A DNA stretch of 64,000 nt, taken from positions 11,160,001 through 11,224,000 of the forward strand of contig OZ316892.1 in the NCBI GenBank assembly GCA_973895155.1, given 5' to 3'. This document shows positions 10,231-22,900 of this stretch, in pieces (position 1 is the stretch's first letter; each line of letters begins with the position of its first letter). The DNA is from Marsupella aquatica (taxonomy: Eukaryota; Marchantiophyta). Under the pieces are notes generated by a model. That model was given only the letters and a program-made list of their open reading frames with translations. It did not search any database and had not been told where the DNA came from. The translations under genes were made by a program, and so were the position numbers.

Positions 10231-12461
10231 TACTAAATTAAACTTGCATCCATCTCTACAAACAGTCTCACTTAGTTGAAGGTTTCAGATAAAAATTTAA
10301 AATCCAAGCCCGCTTGTTAATTCTAAAAAATCTAGTTTCAACATTGTATATATGCTCAAACACAATCACCTTTTGATTGTTAGTTTCCTCAAGAAACATC
10401 TTATTGCTAAGTGAACGTCTTAGGCACATAAATTAGTGATAGAGCCCTTGAATCTGAGTGACTGACTTGTGGGCATCATTGCAATCTAAAATAGACAATT
10501 TTTGTAGTCTTTTGTTTAAAATTTTATAAAATATTAAAAATATAAAATAAAATCTTTATAATCAACAAAATAATAATAAGTTGGTATTTATGAATCAAAT
10601 GATTATATAAAACTTGGATTTTATGGTTTCTTTACACCTTAAAAATTTTATGTGTAAATATGGTTGGACCCTTCATATATATCAAGGCGTGCCATTGGCT
10701 AGCATAATACATTGGCTAGCATGTGTGTTGCAAGTAAGAAGATCGCGTCTTTGATACCTGGTCTAACAATAAATCACTAATTTTGCCCTTCCATTGGACC
10801 TTCAATATAAGACAATACAAACTCTGCAATTGCTCTTTTTTCCAGAAATCATTATGTACTGTGGATCATTAACATGATCACTTATATCAGAAAGTTGACA
10901 AGAGCAGGAGGCCGTGCCTCTTTTACCTCTTTGATCTTGTCTTTTGCTTCTTTAACCTTATTGTTACCGAATAATTTGGCTATGTAGTGTAAAAGTTCTA
11001 TGAGAGAATTTGGGCCTTTTAATTCTTCCCGGACTAGACATTTATGTTCTTTTCAGCCTCCCTCCCCATGATCTGAACCTTCAGGCCTTTTATTGATCTT
11101 CATGGGAATTGTATCAAGGATCTTCAGAGGTCTAGCTGCTTGGACGATTGTAGACCCTATGATTGTTGATGCAATTATTGCATCCCAATGAAATGCCATA
11201 GTAAAGTTGTACACATAAATACAGAGAGTTAGTATAGTCAATCACCACACGTAGCAAATACAAGCAATGAGTGCACGCAGCTTAAACAACACTGAAAAAG
11301 TAGTCCGTTGGAGCATTTATGAGCACTAGTACACTAGGACTACAAGGAAAAGAGCCAGACCAAGCTAGAAAAATAAAATAAATAGGCTGGATTTAAAACA
11401 CTCAGCCTACAAAAAGCGCTAAAACGTGAAGTGCTTATTTTAGACAGACCAAAGAGCCACAGTATTGTGTATAGAGACATCGCCTCTCAACCATTGATAT
11501 TTTTGTATTTACAGCCGTGCTTGTGCTGGGCCAATCTAAGGCTCAAATATAAGACTCACAAAATAGAAGGCAAAACAAACATTGACAATGTGTACCAACC
11601 AATAAGGCCTTTAAAACAACTCAAACAAATTTGTGCATATTTCACTATTAAAGGTCAAATAGGCATAAAAATTCTAACAATTAGGCAAAATAAATAAATT
11701 AATACTGATATCTCATATATTGTGGCTAGTTTCATCTACCTGATTTCAAACAACATATGTTTTAATTAGAGTATCCCATACAATCAAAATCAACACAAAG
11801 ATAGACCATGAAGTAACTATAGGCAAATACAACATTTTTAGGACAATGAAAATAGTCTAGACTTTTTGTTCTTGACTCTCAATGGTTTGACCTAGAGTTT
11901 CAATCTCTGCTCCGCTTATACTGTCTCTCATAACTTTAGTTTGCTTGCTTTGTTGTAATTTACAATATACAGCCAAAAAATGAGTTAATTTAAAAACATC
12001 TTTAACCCTGTATATAAGAAAGAAGCTACCAAACTTTTGTTTAAATTGCTAGCCCTGCATGCAAGGTGTTATATGATGTGTTTTAGTTACCAATATGGTT
12101 TGTCGATCATACCCACATCAATGGAATGAAAGAATTATATGTGAAGGACATGACAACCCAACATATGATAACCACCAAATCTTATAGAAATTATATATTT
12201 ATGACTGAGAAATTTATTCATATTAAACTGGAGTGCTTATTATACTCTTAATATGATAGATAATTACATTATCTTGTAAAGGCAAATTGTAGAATCATTT
12301 TAAGCATTTTAATGTAAACCATTGATTTATCTTATATACATTGTTTTTTAAGAAAAATATAAATTTGGATAAATTATCTATGGGACTGCACCATAAAAAA
12401 ATAGTAACTTTTTGGCAGGGCTTTATGATACAATCAAGCTTTTATTGTTTTATACAAACTA
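10231..12461. other. AT-rich intergenic region between repeats and Helitron B
   Basis: About 2.2 kb with no supportable gene. The A+T content is high, particularly at 10500-10620 and 11640-12360. No terminal repeats, RNA genes or long frames could be identified. Confidence 0.45.
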
Positions 12462-13649
12462 CTAGCTCAATACCTGTGCATTGCACAAAAGAAGTCGTGT
12501 CGGTCAAGATGTCGTTGAGAAAAAATGATGTCATGTCAGCCAAGAGGTCATGGAGAGAAAAGATGTTGTGTCGGCCAAGAGGTCTTGGAGACAAAAATGT
12601 TGTGTCGCCGAAGAGGTCGTTGAGAGAAAAGATGCTGTGTTGGCCAAGAGGTTGTTGAGAGAAAAGAAGTCATGTTGGCCAAGATGTCGTTGAGAAAAAA
12701 AGATGTGTCGGCCAAGAGGTCGTGGAGAGAAATTATGTCAAGTCGCCCTAAAGTTCTTTCATTGAGAGAAAAGAAATCGTTGAGAAAAAAAATATTTCGT
12801 GTCAGCCAAGAGGTTGTTGAGAAAAAAGATGTCGTCTTGGCCAAGAAGTCATTGAGAAAAAAGATGTCGTGTCGGCAAAGACATCGTTGAGGGAAAAGAT
12901 GTCGTGTCGGCCAAGACATCGTTCTGGAAAATACCTGTGCGTTGCACAAAAGATGTTTAGAAAAAAGATTGTTCCTTTCAAACCTTAACCTCCCCCTTTT
13001 TCCCTTTTCCTATTTTTGGTCTTCTCTTTTTCACCTTCACCATCACTCCACTCGTTCACCGCCCCCCTTCCCCACCCATGTGAGATCGAGGGGCTACCCT
13101 ACATTGCAAGTGTGCCCCTCGCCTGAGACCTTGCCATCAACACCCATGCCATGCGCTTCACTATGTCTTTGGGCCTTATTACTTTTGTTTTTTTGGCATT
13201 GAAAATGACTCTGCAAATGAATGTAAAAATCACCACAAATATTGGGAGAATAGTTTTTTATTGATCTAGTGACTAAAATGTTATTAGCAATTAAATTACT
13301 TTTAGGGACTCTTACCAGTATTATACAAACTTATGATGCACACAATATTGAAATATGTACAATGAATATGTACAATACAAATTTACATGTGAATATGTAC
13401 AATATTTATTGCAAGGATGTATACTCCTTGTGCATTGTGTTAAAGTCTTTCCCTTCTTTTTTTGTGTGCCTCGTGTGATTATTCTTGCTTGTATTGGGCA
13501 CCGGTACAACTTTTTGTGACTCACACTAAACTCAATTCACACTTTGGCTTTATTGCTTACCTTTGACCAGATTTTTTAATTTTTGTGCCCTGCAAATTTG
13601 AATGACGACCACTCTAAAAAGTGGCGCAACTGTGTATTATAGTTCTTGA
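12462..13649 (-). mobile_element. Non-autonomous Helitron, copy B (about 1.19 kb, inverted)
   Basis: Read on the minus strand, it starts A|TCAAGAACTATAATACACAG and ends with the hairpin GTGCAATGCAC (12486-12476), 10 nt, then CTAG|T at 12465-12462. Both insertion bases (A before, T after) fit Helitron target preference. The ends and most of the interior match copy A, including the minisatellite and the segment rich in GGGAAGGGGG/GTTAAGG. It is shorter than copy A and has a second hairpin, GTGCGTTGCAC, at 12937-12947. No transposase frame is present. Confidence 0.76.
12487..12935 (-). repeat. Minisatellite inside Helitron B
   Basis: About ten degenerate units pattern as GTCGTTGAGAAAAAAGATG then TCGTGTCGGCCAAGA, the reverse complement of the array at 2340-2747. 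The several short frames on both strands through this stretch (up to 133 codons) are repeat artefacts. Confidence 0.75.
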
Positions 13650-15391
13650 TTCTATGTATCTCTGTTTGCTATGCTTGCAAAATAATATAAGGATGTTCAT
13701 ATCACCATAAGTCAATAATCTTTTGACATGAGTTGTTTGGCGCTAGCTTGAACTTATAATAAGGCTGACAATCCAAAAAAAATTTCAACCAGTCTATATT
13801 AGATGATAATATTTTAGCTTCCCTTTTCTTGTTGCTATCAAAGTTCTTGAGACAGTTGATGTAAAACATTGGGGTGCGCCATTTGCATTATGTGGGCAAA
13901 TCTACCAAAAAGAGGTTTCATCAAAGTAACTTTGATATAATAGCATGTTCATAGGCAAACTTACAAGTATGCTTTTAATAAACTTGCTAAGCAATCAACT
14001 TGAAGGTTGACCACAAAAAATTACAAGAAGGAGGTGTGATCCAAATTATGTATCCTGGTGAATGTGCTGGAGAATCAGTTGCAAGTTCAAAGGTTTTGTG
14101 TAAACACATTTTTGCAGCATAATTTTAGACCACCTCCTTGGGGGTCTCACCTCAAGAAGGGTCTCATGTCATGCATAACATTGTTGAGTAATGAACACCC
14201 TAAAAACTAAGAAAAACAAGGTAATCCAATATATTTTCACTCCTATCTTTTTGGGAATTTCCAAAGAATATTTCCAAAGCTGGGTTTAAAAGCCCTATCT
14301 TTACTTGAAATCTTCATGATTGGATTAAAGAACCCTAATGTACATTCTTCCATTAAGATTTATAACTCTTCAGTAAGCCCTATATAAAAACTCTATACTT
14401 ATTGCATCAGGTGATGGGTCGAAAGCAGATTACAAGTGAGGACCCCAGGACCACCACAAGAGGTAGTCTAAACTTCTGTATGCTTGATCTATTGCAATCA
14501 ACGCATTGTTTGCATTTCCTGCACAGGCCTCTCCGTTTGTCCTAGGCCTGAAAGCTAGATTTTAGGCTCAAGGTCTACTCAATTTGGTCTGAAAAAGTAG
14601 TAGTTGTCTATTGGCTTGTTCTTGTAAAGTCCCCCTAATTCACAACTTTATAGTGTTTTGACAACCTACCCCTTTCATCATTAGATAATATCACATCCCA
14701 TGGCTTGTTTCAAGAACTAAATAAATGAGTGAGTTCATTTTTTTTGCAAACCAAATAAAGTCCTGTAAAATCTTATATAATACAGCCATAGATTATATTC
14801 TTTATTAACAACAGTCCAGATCCCCACCCATATCAACCCATGGCATCAAAACAAACTCACCTCATCAGTTAAGTGACTTGCATCTTACTAGCTAATAAAG
14901 TAAGTACATGTTGTCCAAACAAACCATGTTCAAAATAGCCAAAATTAATATCAATTCACAACATTTGCAAGAGCAGCAGGTCAATGCTCAGCTAATTTTA
15001 GCAGTGACCCCATGCTCAGCCAATTTAGCAGCAAACCCATGCCTGGCTAATTTGCAATGGACCCATGCTTGACTAATATTTGCAATCAACCCATGTTTAA
15101 TTGGTAACCTTAGTGGCCAACCACAATTGCCTAATTTAGAATCTATCTATTAGCCCATGCACTGCTAATTTTAGGCAGACCAGTGCTTGGCATAAAAGCA
15201 ATGATAATGCCCCCATTTGCCAAAGGCACGTGTGCATCATAACCCCATGTTGTAAGCATGGGTTACAGATATTTTTTATAATAAATTAAAATTCCAAAGT
15301 GCAGCAAATCTATTCTAGAGGCTATGGGTGTCTGTATCATCAAAAAATGATAAAATGGTGATTGTAAGATCAAACCTCCCCTTGAATCTCA
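13650..15391. other. Intergenic, with one stray repeat unit
   Basis: No gene is seen. Bases 14051-14104 match the unit of the 9966-10230 array. From about 14985 to 15190 the words CCATGC(T/C)..CTAATTT recur irregularly. Confidence 0.4.
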
Positions 15392-15752
15392 GGGCCACTT
15401 TACAAGATGGGCGCGCAATTTAGTCCCTCTTTTTTCAGGATCGAATCAATCATGACGTTGTTTCAGCCTGCCCGGGCGCTCCTTGCTTTAGAAGACTGGC
15501 GCAGCAAGTTGTGCTGCGGGAACGACCAAACCTGCATTCTGGTATGGATCACCTTGGGCCAGCTGGCTCGGGACTCTCATCCGAGCGCTAGACTATTGGA
15601 CAGCCAGAGGTGCAAAAATGGGCAGGCTGCTTTCTCCTACGATTTTCCTGCCTTGGTCTGGTCTAGAGTCCTACCGTACACAAAAAGTCGGGCCCTGTTA
15701 CAGCCCTGGTAGAAAGCACTTAAATTGCCGCACCCGTCTTGTAAAGTGGCCC
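15392..15752. mobile_element. Small TIR element (MITE), 361 bp, possible 3-bp TSD
   Basis: The ends are inverted repeats of about 32 bp starting GGGCCACTTTACAAGA and continuing to CAATTTA with a few mismatches and one indel. The direct repeat TCA flanks both sides (15389-15391 and 15753-15755). A 3-bp duplication and G-rich ends suggest a PIF/Harbinger-type derivative, though TCA is not that family's usual TWA target. The interior is visibly richer in G+C than its surroundings and encodes no transposase. Confidence 0.65.
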
Positions 15753-16061
15753 TCACTTCAACCATTAGATGTTTTCCTCTCCAAGCGTCGCAACTGTTAG
15801 GCACACCTTGCTCAACTCTAAAGCATATCTTGTTCTACTCTAGCACTATCAAGCTATATATTTATATTCTATGTGTGTTACATGAATTCCATCGGATTTA
15901 TAGTTTCACCATAATTTGCTAGGTTGAATGGATCATAGAGTAGATATCAAACACTACTGATGAGACTAATTAAAGCCGGATCCAAAAGTAGGATGACCTT
16001 GCCAACAATATATTGAAATTCTTCTTCTCAAACATTGTGTTTTGACTGTCATTCCACTGAG

Positions 16062-17456
16062 GGGCATTGTTTCATTGATCTGCCAAAAGAGTCCTTGGGT
16101 TTGGCTAAGGCTGCACATCATTATTTGCATCTAGGAACAATGAAAGGAGGATTTTTGGACAAGCTTAAGAGACCATTTAAAACCGAGGCTCAGGATGATG
16201 ATAAGATTGCCAATTACCTGGTATATTAATATCCCTCACAAAGTTGCTTGTCCTCACTTGTTGGTGGACCTTGCCTACAAAATATCGTGTTGTAACTGAG
16301 ATGGCGTGGATAGTTTTTGTTTCTTATTGGATAGTCTCAGTAGTCATTTTTCATTGAAGTATGGTGTGGCAATCCAAGTACATGTCCTACCCGTTCTTGA
16401 ACTGGGAGAATAGACTACCCATCTAAGTTGATATACTCCCTTAAAATATATTGTTTCCGTAGAACGAGGCAAACAATATTGTGCATTGTAAAGTGCCCAA
16501 TGAATCTCTTTCATATACATGTGTTCATTCAATACCTCAACTTTTGCATGACCTATGCAATTTGATGTTTTACATGCTTGGACAATCATCATGTTGATAT
16601 GTACTCAGCCACTGAAGGTTGCCTAATGTAAGATGCACCCATAGAGCCTTTACTAAGTTAATCTCTTTACTCATCACTGACTCAACTGGAAGACCTCAAA
16701 GCCAAAACTTTAACCCTCTTTAACATTCTCCAGCCTGTACTCAAATGCACTATTGTATTGATGTATTTTTCATGAAAAGTATAAATTGGTTGGATTTTCC
16801 CTTCCAGGCCAAACAAGATCTCTGTGTCACCATCAGAGAAATATTGAGAGGAGATATATCACTAGTGGTCAGGTTCACTCTCAACTAACTTAGTTAGAAT
16901 CCAAAACTTGTAGAAAGTATGTATGACAAGTACACTCCCAATATTTATAAGAATGCTCACTAAGAATGCTCACGCAAGAACGAGCTAGGAATCTGTCCTT
17001 TCATTGAAATCCTAGGAACAGTTTTTCTGAAGTGAAGAACAATTGTGGTCTATGTGATCCATGTGCAATGGGTAGCCTTATTGATGTTTAAAAGATAATA
17101 GATCACATAGACTACCATTCTTCTCCATACATACATTGGTTGAGAAGTTTATAATTGTGGTCTATGCGATGCAAAATGTTTAAATGTTAGAGACAACAAG
17201 CAGCCCTGCTCTCAACCCCTAAATTTCATGGTTTTTATCAATGGGATGATGGGTTGTATTGTCATTTCTTGACAGATTAATGTATGTTTCTTTGAAGTCC
17301 ACAATGACAGACTGCTTTTTGTAGGATCTTGCAAGGGCCCTCAGGAGCTCATTGAGAAGCTCAAGCTGTGTCAAAGCAGGTTCAGAATGTGTCTCAGATT
17401 GGAAAAAATCATTGGCACGGGGTGCAAAAGACACCGTGGAAAGATTGACAGACAAG
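16062..17456 (+). CDS. Unidentified multi-exon coding traces (three phase-0 exons)
   Basis: Three exons with good acceptors and donors share a consistent phase: 16062-16220 (53 codons), 16808-16867 (20 codons) and 17325-17456 (44 codons). Peptide segments include GHCFIDLPKESLGLAKAAHH, AKQDLCVTIREILRGDISLV and SDWKKSLARGAKDTVERLTD, mostly helical in character. Further small exons are likely on both sides (for example after the acceptor near 17514). I see no start or stop codon and do not recognise the family. It could be a real gene of unknown function or a degraded copy. The agreement of phases across three exons is the main support. Confidence 0.35.
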
Positions 17457-18777
17457 GTGAGTTTGGATACATTTCAAATTGCTCTGACTTACTTTCTAGT
17501 TTGTTGTTCTACAGAGTACAAGCCACCTTGTGACAAGATGGTATACAATAGGCTCTTGCATGATAAATTATCCTTGAAAATCCAACTGTAGACTACTTTG
17601 GTGTCTAATTTGTGCAGTGACGTTTTTTCAGATTCTGCTTCGATCATTTGCACTATTTGTAGGGTCAGTAGTTGTAATGCAGAACTATCCTAGGCTAGTG
17701 GGTGTTTGAAACCACCTCAACTCAACTGCAGCACATATGCAATTGAATCAAATTTATGGTAATTCCACACTCCTCCCTGTCCACCCAAGTTTTGCCTCCC
17801 CTCCCAATTGGCCCAACTCTTGTCCTTCTCTTCCGACTCTCCTTCCTGTCCAACCACATTTGAACCCATTAGCGGGTACTTAAGTACCTGTCTTATAAAG
17901 TACAAAATCTTTCAGTTATGTGTTTATTTCAGAGAGGAAAAATCAAACGTTTCCTTGTTGTTTGGTTACTTTATGGGAGAACATTTTGTGGGATAGAAAT
18001 TCTGTAATTGTAGGGTATTATTTTCTTTGTTCCAGCAATATTTTTATTTTCTCTGGCTGGACCCAGGTACCAGAGAGAACCCGGGTATAAGAGAGAACCT
18101 GGCAATGGGTTCATTTTGCTTTCCCTTGCTCCACACCAAACTGTTGCATTTTCTTTTGCGTCTCCTCCTGACATGCTCAACTTGCCCCTCTCCTCCCCTC
18201 CTCTTTCACTTGACTCTTGCCTCTATGTCGACCCCTCTTGCCATCCCTCCCCCCACAAACTTCTCCTTCCCTCTCTACTTCTCCTTTGCCCATCTACTGC
18301 TTCCCCTCCCCACTTTGCCCAACTGTTGCATTTTCTTACAACTCTCCACGCGGGCCTCCTCCCTGCATGCACAACTTCCACCTTCTCTCCCCACCCACTG
18401 CGTTCCTACCTTCTGTTCGACTCTCCTCCCATCCACCCAATGTTTGCACCCCAACTAAAATTGATGCAACCACTTGGAAAATGCAACATTTTGACATACC
18501 TTTATCTGTTTGTTGTGAAATCCACGCTCTTGTCGACTGCAATGTTTGATGCATGATGTACTCCCAGGCATCAGGTTGAAGTCTCCCCCTGTCACTGGGT
18601 GTGGGCGAGGGTTGTGTGGGTGAGTCCGGCCAATGTGCTTTGCAAATCAGGATCACAAGTTGTCATATTTTTGTCTCTGGATCTGCAAAATTGTCATATT
18701 CTGTAACAATGTTTGCTGCTGCTGTGATCAGACTCTGATTTGTAAATTGCTTTTAACATATTATGATGTTTCGGTCA
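17457..18777. other. Intergenic with long pyrimidine-rich tract
   Basis: Bases of about 18105-18430 are strongly C+T rich on the plus strand, with repeated words such as CTGTTGCATTTTCTT and CTCCTCCC. Pro/Ser/Leu-rich frames (for example 18027-18458 and 18116-18556) result from this composition. No gene is supported. Confidence 0.5.
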
Positions 18778-18898
18778 CATTTTTGTAACAACGTTTTCAC
18801 TTCAGCATAATCTAGTCAATTGGTCTCCAGATATGAAACATTTTGTGACAATATTTTCACTTCCGCATAATCTCGTCCAATGGTCTCGAGATATGACA
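18778..18898 (+). repeat. About 61-bp tandem duplication
   Basis: Two copies (18778-18838 and 18839-18898) share TTTTCACTTC.GCATAATCT, TCAATGGTCTC.AGATATGA and similar blocks, with several substitutions. Confidence 0.75.
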
Positions 18899-19973
18899 GA
18901 TGATCGGAGACGACGTAGCAAGGAAAAGCATTGCGTAGATTTCTACGCTGTGGGCAACAATCAGACATTAACTTTTTCCATGGAAAATTTCCACTCCCAG
19001 TTTGATTTTGAGCTGGCAGGCCACCAGGACCGCAAAGTAATTCTCGTCAATTAATTCTCGTTGCCACCACCAGCAAGAGTCTAGAGGGTACAATCGTATG
19101 CCGGACAGATTGACATTCCTGCTTGGATGGTAGCCAATGTAACCAGTTGACGACAAGTTCTGGGGATGACTAAATGCAAATTCGTCAGCAGGACATGTGA
19201 ACAAGAGATTGACATTGCTGCTACTGAGGTCTTCCACTGATGATGCTTCTGGCAAAAGAAGATAGTCGGGTCCGAAGGGAAGTCGAGAAGAAATCAACCA
19301 TATCTTGAATTGGTTGTTAAAGATGTATTTGCTAAGAATCGATCTACATTCTACATCAAAAGGATAAGGTCACCTGTTCTAATGACCTATGTGACTAATA
19401 GATTTAACGTGTGGACAAAGGTTATTCTTGTCTAGGTTACCACCAGCTGATCCTCAAACTCGTGACCCTTCTGCTGTTTCAAGAATGATTTCCTCAAATG
19501 ACATAAGTGATAACAAGATTCAATTCATAGATGGCAGAAATTCCAGTCGTCCTTATCAACATCAATCAGCAGATCTTCAGTCATGATCTTTGTGCTGTTC
19601 GACCTAATCCCCTATGTAGGTCCAATTAACCTTCAACACGGCATATGATACTATCACGTTTCGGAGCGTTCTCTCTAAACGTTCACTTGTGTACTTGATC
19701 CCTTTCGTGGTGACAGTACGAGTCAAACCCAACTCAGCCCATCCTGTCCTTAGGGGTCCCAAGACTTCCTCAAATTATATCCGATGGTCGTTCTTCTCTC
19801 AAAGCAGAGCTGGTCAAAATTGGATCACACCGTCCTCGCAAAGTTGTTGGTCGGCTGAAAAATTCTAGACTTCGATACCAAGGTTGACTCCATTACTGGT
19901 GGCTGGCCAGTCTATGTGACAAAAAAGATCACAGCAGAATAATGACACCCTGTACTGATCCCTTCCATGCACT
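18899..19973. other. 3' flank of SGS3; no clear gene
   Basis: A 109-codon minus-strand frame at 18968-19297 has an ordinary-looking peptide but no family resemblance. The rest, which presumably holds the SGS3 3' untranslated region, shows nothing further. Confidence 0.35.
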
Positions 19974-22900
19974 TCAAAACTTGCTGCTGCCAGGAGACCA
20001 CTTTTGATTGTTGGTGGGAAATTTGAAAGCCTCCATGACCTCTTCTCTCTCCTGATCCAGTTTCAGTTCAAACTTGATCAGCTCCTCCCACTGCCGTGCC
20101 TTAAATTCCATCATCTTCTGGTGATGTTCCTTCAATAGCTCAGCTTTCCTTGCCTCCCACTGCTCTTGGTTCTTGATGCACATTTCAACAAGCCGCGAGT
20201 GCCTTGCAATTTCCTCCGTCACTCTGCATAAACCACCGGTTAAGATACTGTCATTCTTTCATCAAATTAGACGTAAGGACTACAGGAGAGAAACGTGGAG
20301 TGACATCATTTCTTTGCAGACCAAACACCTCAAAGTATTTCCTGTATGATTTGAGTATGAGATAGAGGAGTACCAGCGTCCACGGAACATAGAGTAAATC
20401 TAGATAATCCGGCCTGTGAAGTTATTAGTTTAGTTGGTACTTGAGACCATACAAACTATACTAAGTTGCGACTCAGACAATGTAGTTCACTCAATGTTCA
20501 ATGCATTTGAGTCGATTAGTAGATTCATTGGAGACCTCGACATAAACAATAAATTATTCCATCTTGTCGCAACCAACCTAATGTAAAGATCAGCTGGCTT
20601 AAATGGGAGAGGGAGGTAGGAGGGATTTAACTCAGCAACGAAGATCATAGCATGGGATCCAGACTCTGTTGAAAGACTATGCCGATAGGAATGCTAATCT
20701 TTGGCAGGACTCTACTTCTATTTGGTTTACGCTATCTAGGTCCGAAAACCTGCTAGATATTGCACTACAATTTGCGTGCCTACGTTGTGCGTGGTTGCCT
20801 TAATTCTTAAGTCACCCTGTTATGCACCCAGATCACGTACAACCACGCACAACGTACTCTTACGATATGCCAATCAGATAAGCTCCCTCAAATTTGGGGA
20901 TCCCGTGGAAAGTTAATAGCATCCAGACGGGACTTTGAATATTGACTTGAGATCCGAAACATATTTCAACATCATAACAGGATAGCATAACTCCAATCAA
21001 AGAGAAGGAGATGGGGGCAGAGGATTACAGGATCTGTTGATGTTGCTGCTCATCGCTGAGATTCTTATCTTTGGGTATTTTAGACACCTGCTCTTGCAAC
21101 TTCTCACATTCCTCGATGTGTTCCTGCTCGTATTCTTGATGCACTCTCTCAAGAGTAATCTCTTTCTCAAGTATCTCCTGTTTGAGCTGCTCAATCTTCT
21201 GCTTATACAAAATCTCCATATCCTCCATCTATAGAGCATCAAAAGGGTTAGTGGGACAAAACAGCCTTGCGATAAGATGCAACTATGATATTTACTATAA
21301 GATGGGAGGACAACCAAAACTCGAGACTGTAAAAGTACCTTACACATCCAGTTAGAACTCAGCGTTTGCAATTGAACACATAAATCGGCTCAACTTCCTC
21401 CCAGAGGCCTCAAAGGATTCAAACAATCTTGAAAGCATCCTAAGTAAAGGGGAAAGGATCAAAGTCTGATGTTTGAGAATTTGCTACAAAAAACTTCTTG
21501 TTTGCATTTGCCGATTGCACTAACACCGCTTTTCAGGACTCAATGAAGTAAAACTGAAATGCCAGCAAATCAGCACAGTAGTAACCAAAGGCAGGATAGA
21601 TAACAAGAATTTCTAGTTAAATGACATGACAGAGTTTGTGGCAAGGGAAAATGAGGCGAAAACCTCGATCTGTTGCTGTTGATGCTGTTCCTTGGCTCTG
21701 TCCCTGACTACTTTGAGCTCCTCCTCACGCAACTCCAGCTTCTTACTAATCTGAGAGACAGTTTTCGTCAGGGCCCTGCGACTCTCTTGCTCCCTTTGGA
21801 CTTTCCCTTGGAGAATGGTGACCTTGTTGTTCTCTTCATCCAGTTTTCGCATCGGGGATAATACCATCTCTTGGAAGCTCTTCATCTCCCATTTCACATT
21901 TTGCTTCCCTAAAATCAATCATTGCTTGGTCAGATGATTTGTACTACTTCTACCTAGACAGACAGAAATCGCTTCAACCAAGGTCTCCTATGAGGAGTAA
22001 GGTGAAAAGCAGTTGTTGGCAGCGCCCGCAACTCTGCTGATATCTGACTTAGGACAAAGACAGTGCGAACTGATTGACACTTAGAACGGAATGGAAAAGC
22101 TCGAGAGCTGAAATTTTACAGAGTTGTGAGGATAGGAACTTGAGCCAACTCAATAGGCAAAACAGAACAAACTTGCAGCAAGTAAATCCCTTTACAGCTG
22201 TCGCAGCGTACAGACCGTGCTAAAATCTCAACTTGCACCATGATTCATCAAAGCCATGCTTGTCGCAATTTTTGATAGCAGAGCTTGAAACACTGATTAC
22301 AAACTTCACCGAGAGGCTCGGCTGAATCAGGTACCTTTGCTGTGCTTGTTGAATATCTCCAGATCGTCTGCCGTTGCCATATAACCATATAGAATTCGAT
22401 CACCTCCCGGCTGGAACAAGACATTTCCAGATGCATCCCAGTTTTCCTTACCCCTGCAAGCTTGAATAAATTGCATCTCAAGACGCTGGGCATTGTAGTA
22501 GCCTGTTGGTGAATCTGCGAAAATCAGAATGCTTATACCCCGATGTCCTTGTGGGCCATAGGCATGTCGAGCCTTCACAGGGTTATCTTTCTTGAAGAGA
22601 TCCAGAAGCTCTTTGTTACCCATTCCAATCCACTGCAGCGCATCCACCAGATAGTCTTAGTAATCCCATGAACTTGTTCTAGGACCAACAAGAACTAAAA
22701 CTGTCCACTCCATGTAGTCTACGTTTATTGTGGGTCGTCAAGTTGTTTTACTGTAATTTTAGAAAGGTTTACGAACAACAGTTGGAATTTGACTTGTCCC
22801 ATAATTGGTTGTAGGCCAACAAGAAGATACTTGCAAATCATTTTCCGTCGATTCATTTTCAATATCGAAAGGTGATACACTCTCACTAGTACAACTTTAA

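Noticed and set aside
12341-12949. Frames on both strands with repeated LSTTSWPT/KSLREK peptides
   Set aside because: They translate the Helitron minisatellite.
15407-15712. 101-codon frame inside the TIR element
   Set aside because: Overlaps two other frames, includes part of the TIR and has no transposase motif.
18027-18556. Pro/Ser/Leu-rich frames of 110-146 codons
   Set aside because: They arise from a pyrimidine-rich tract and overlap one another in several frames.
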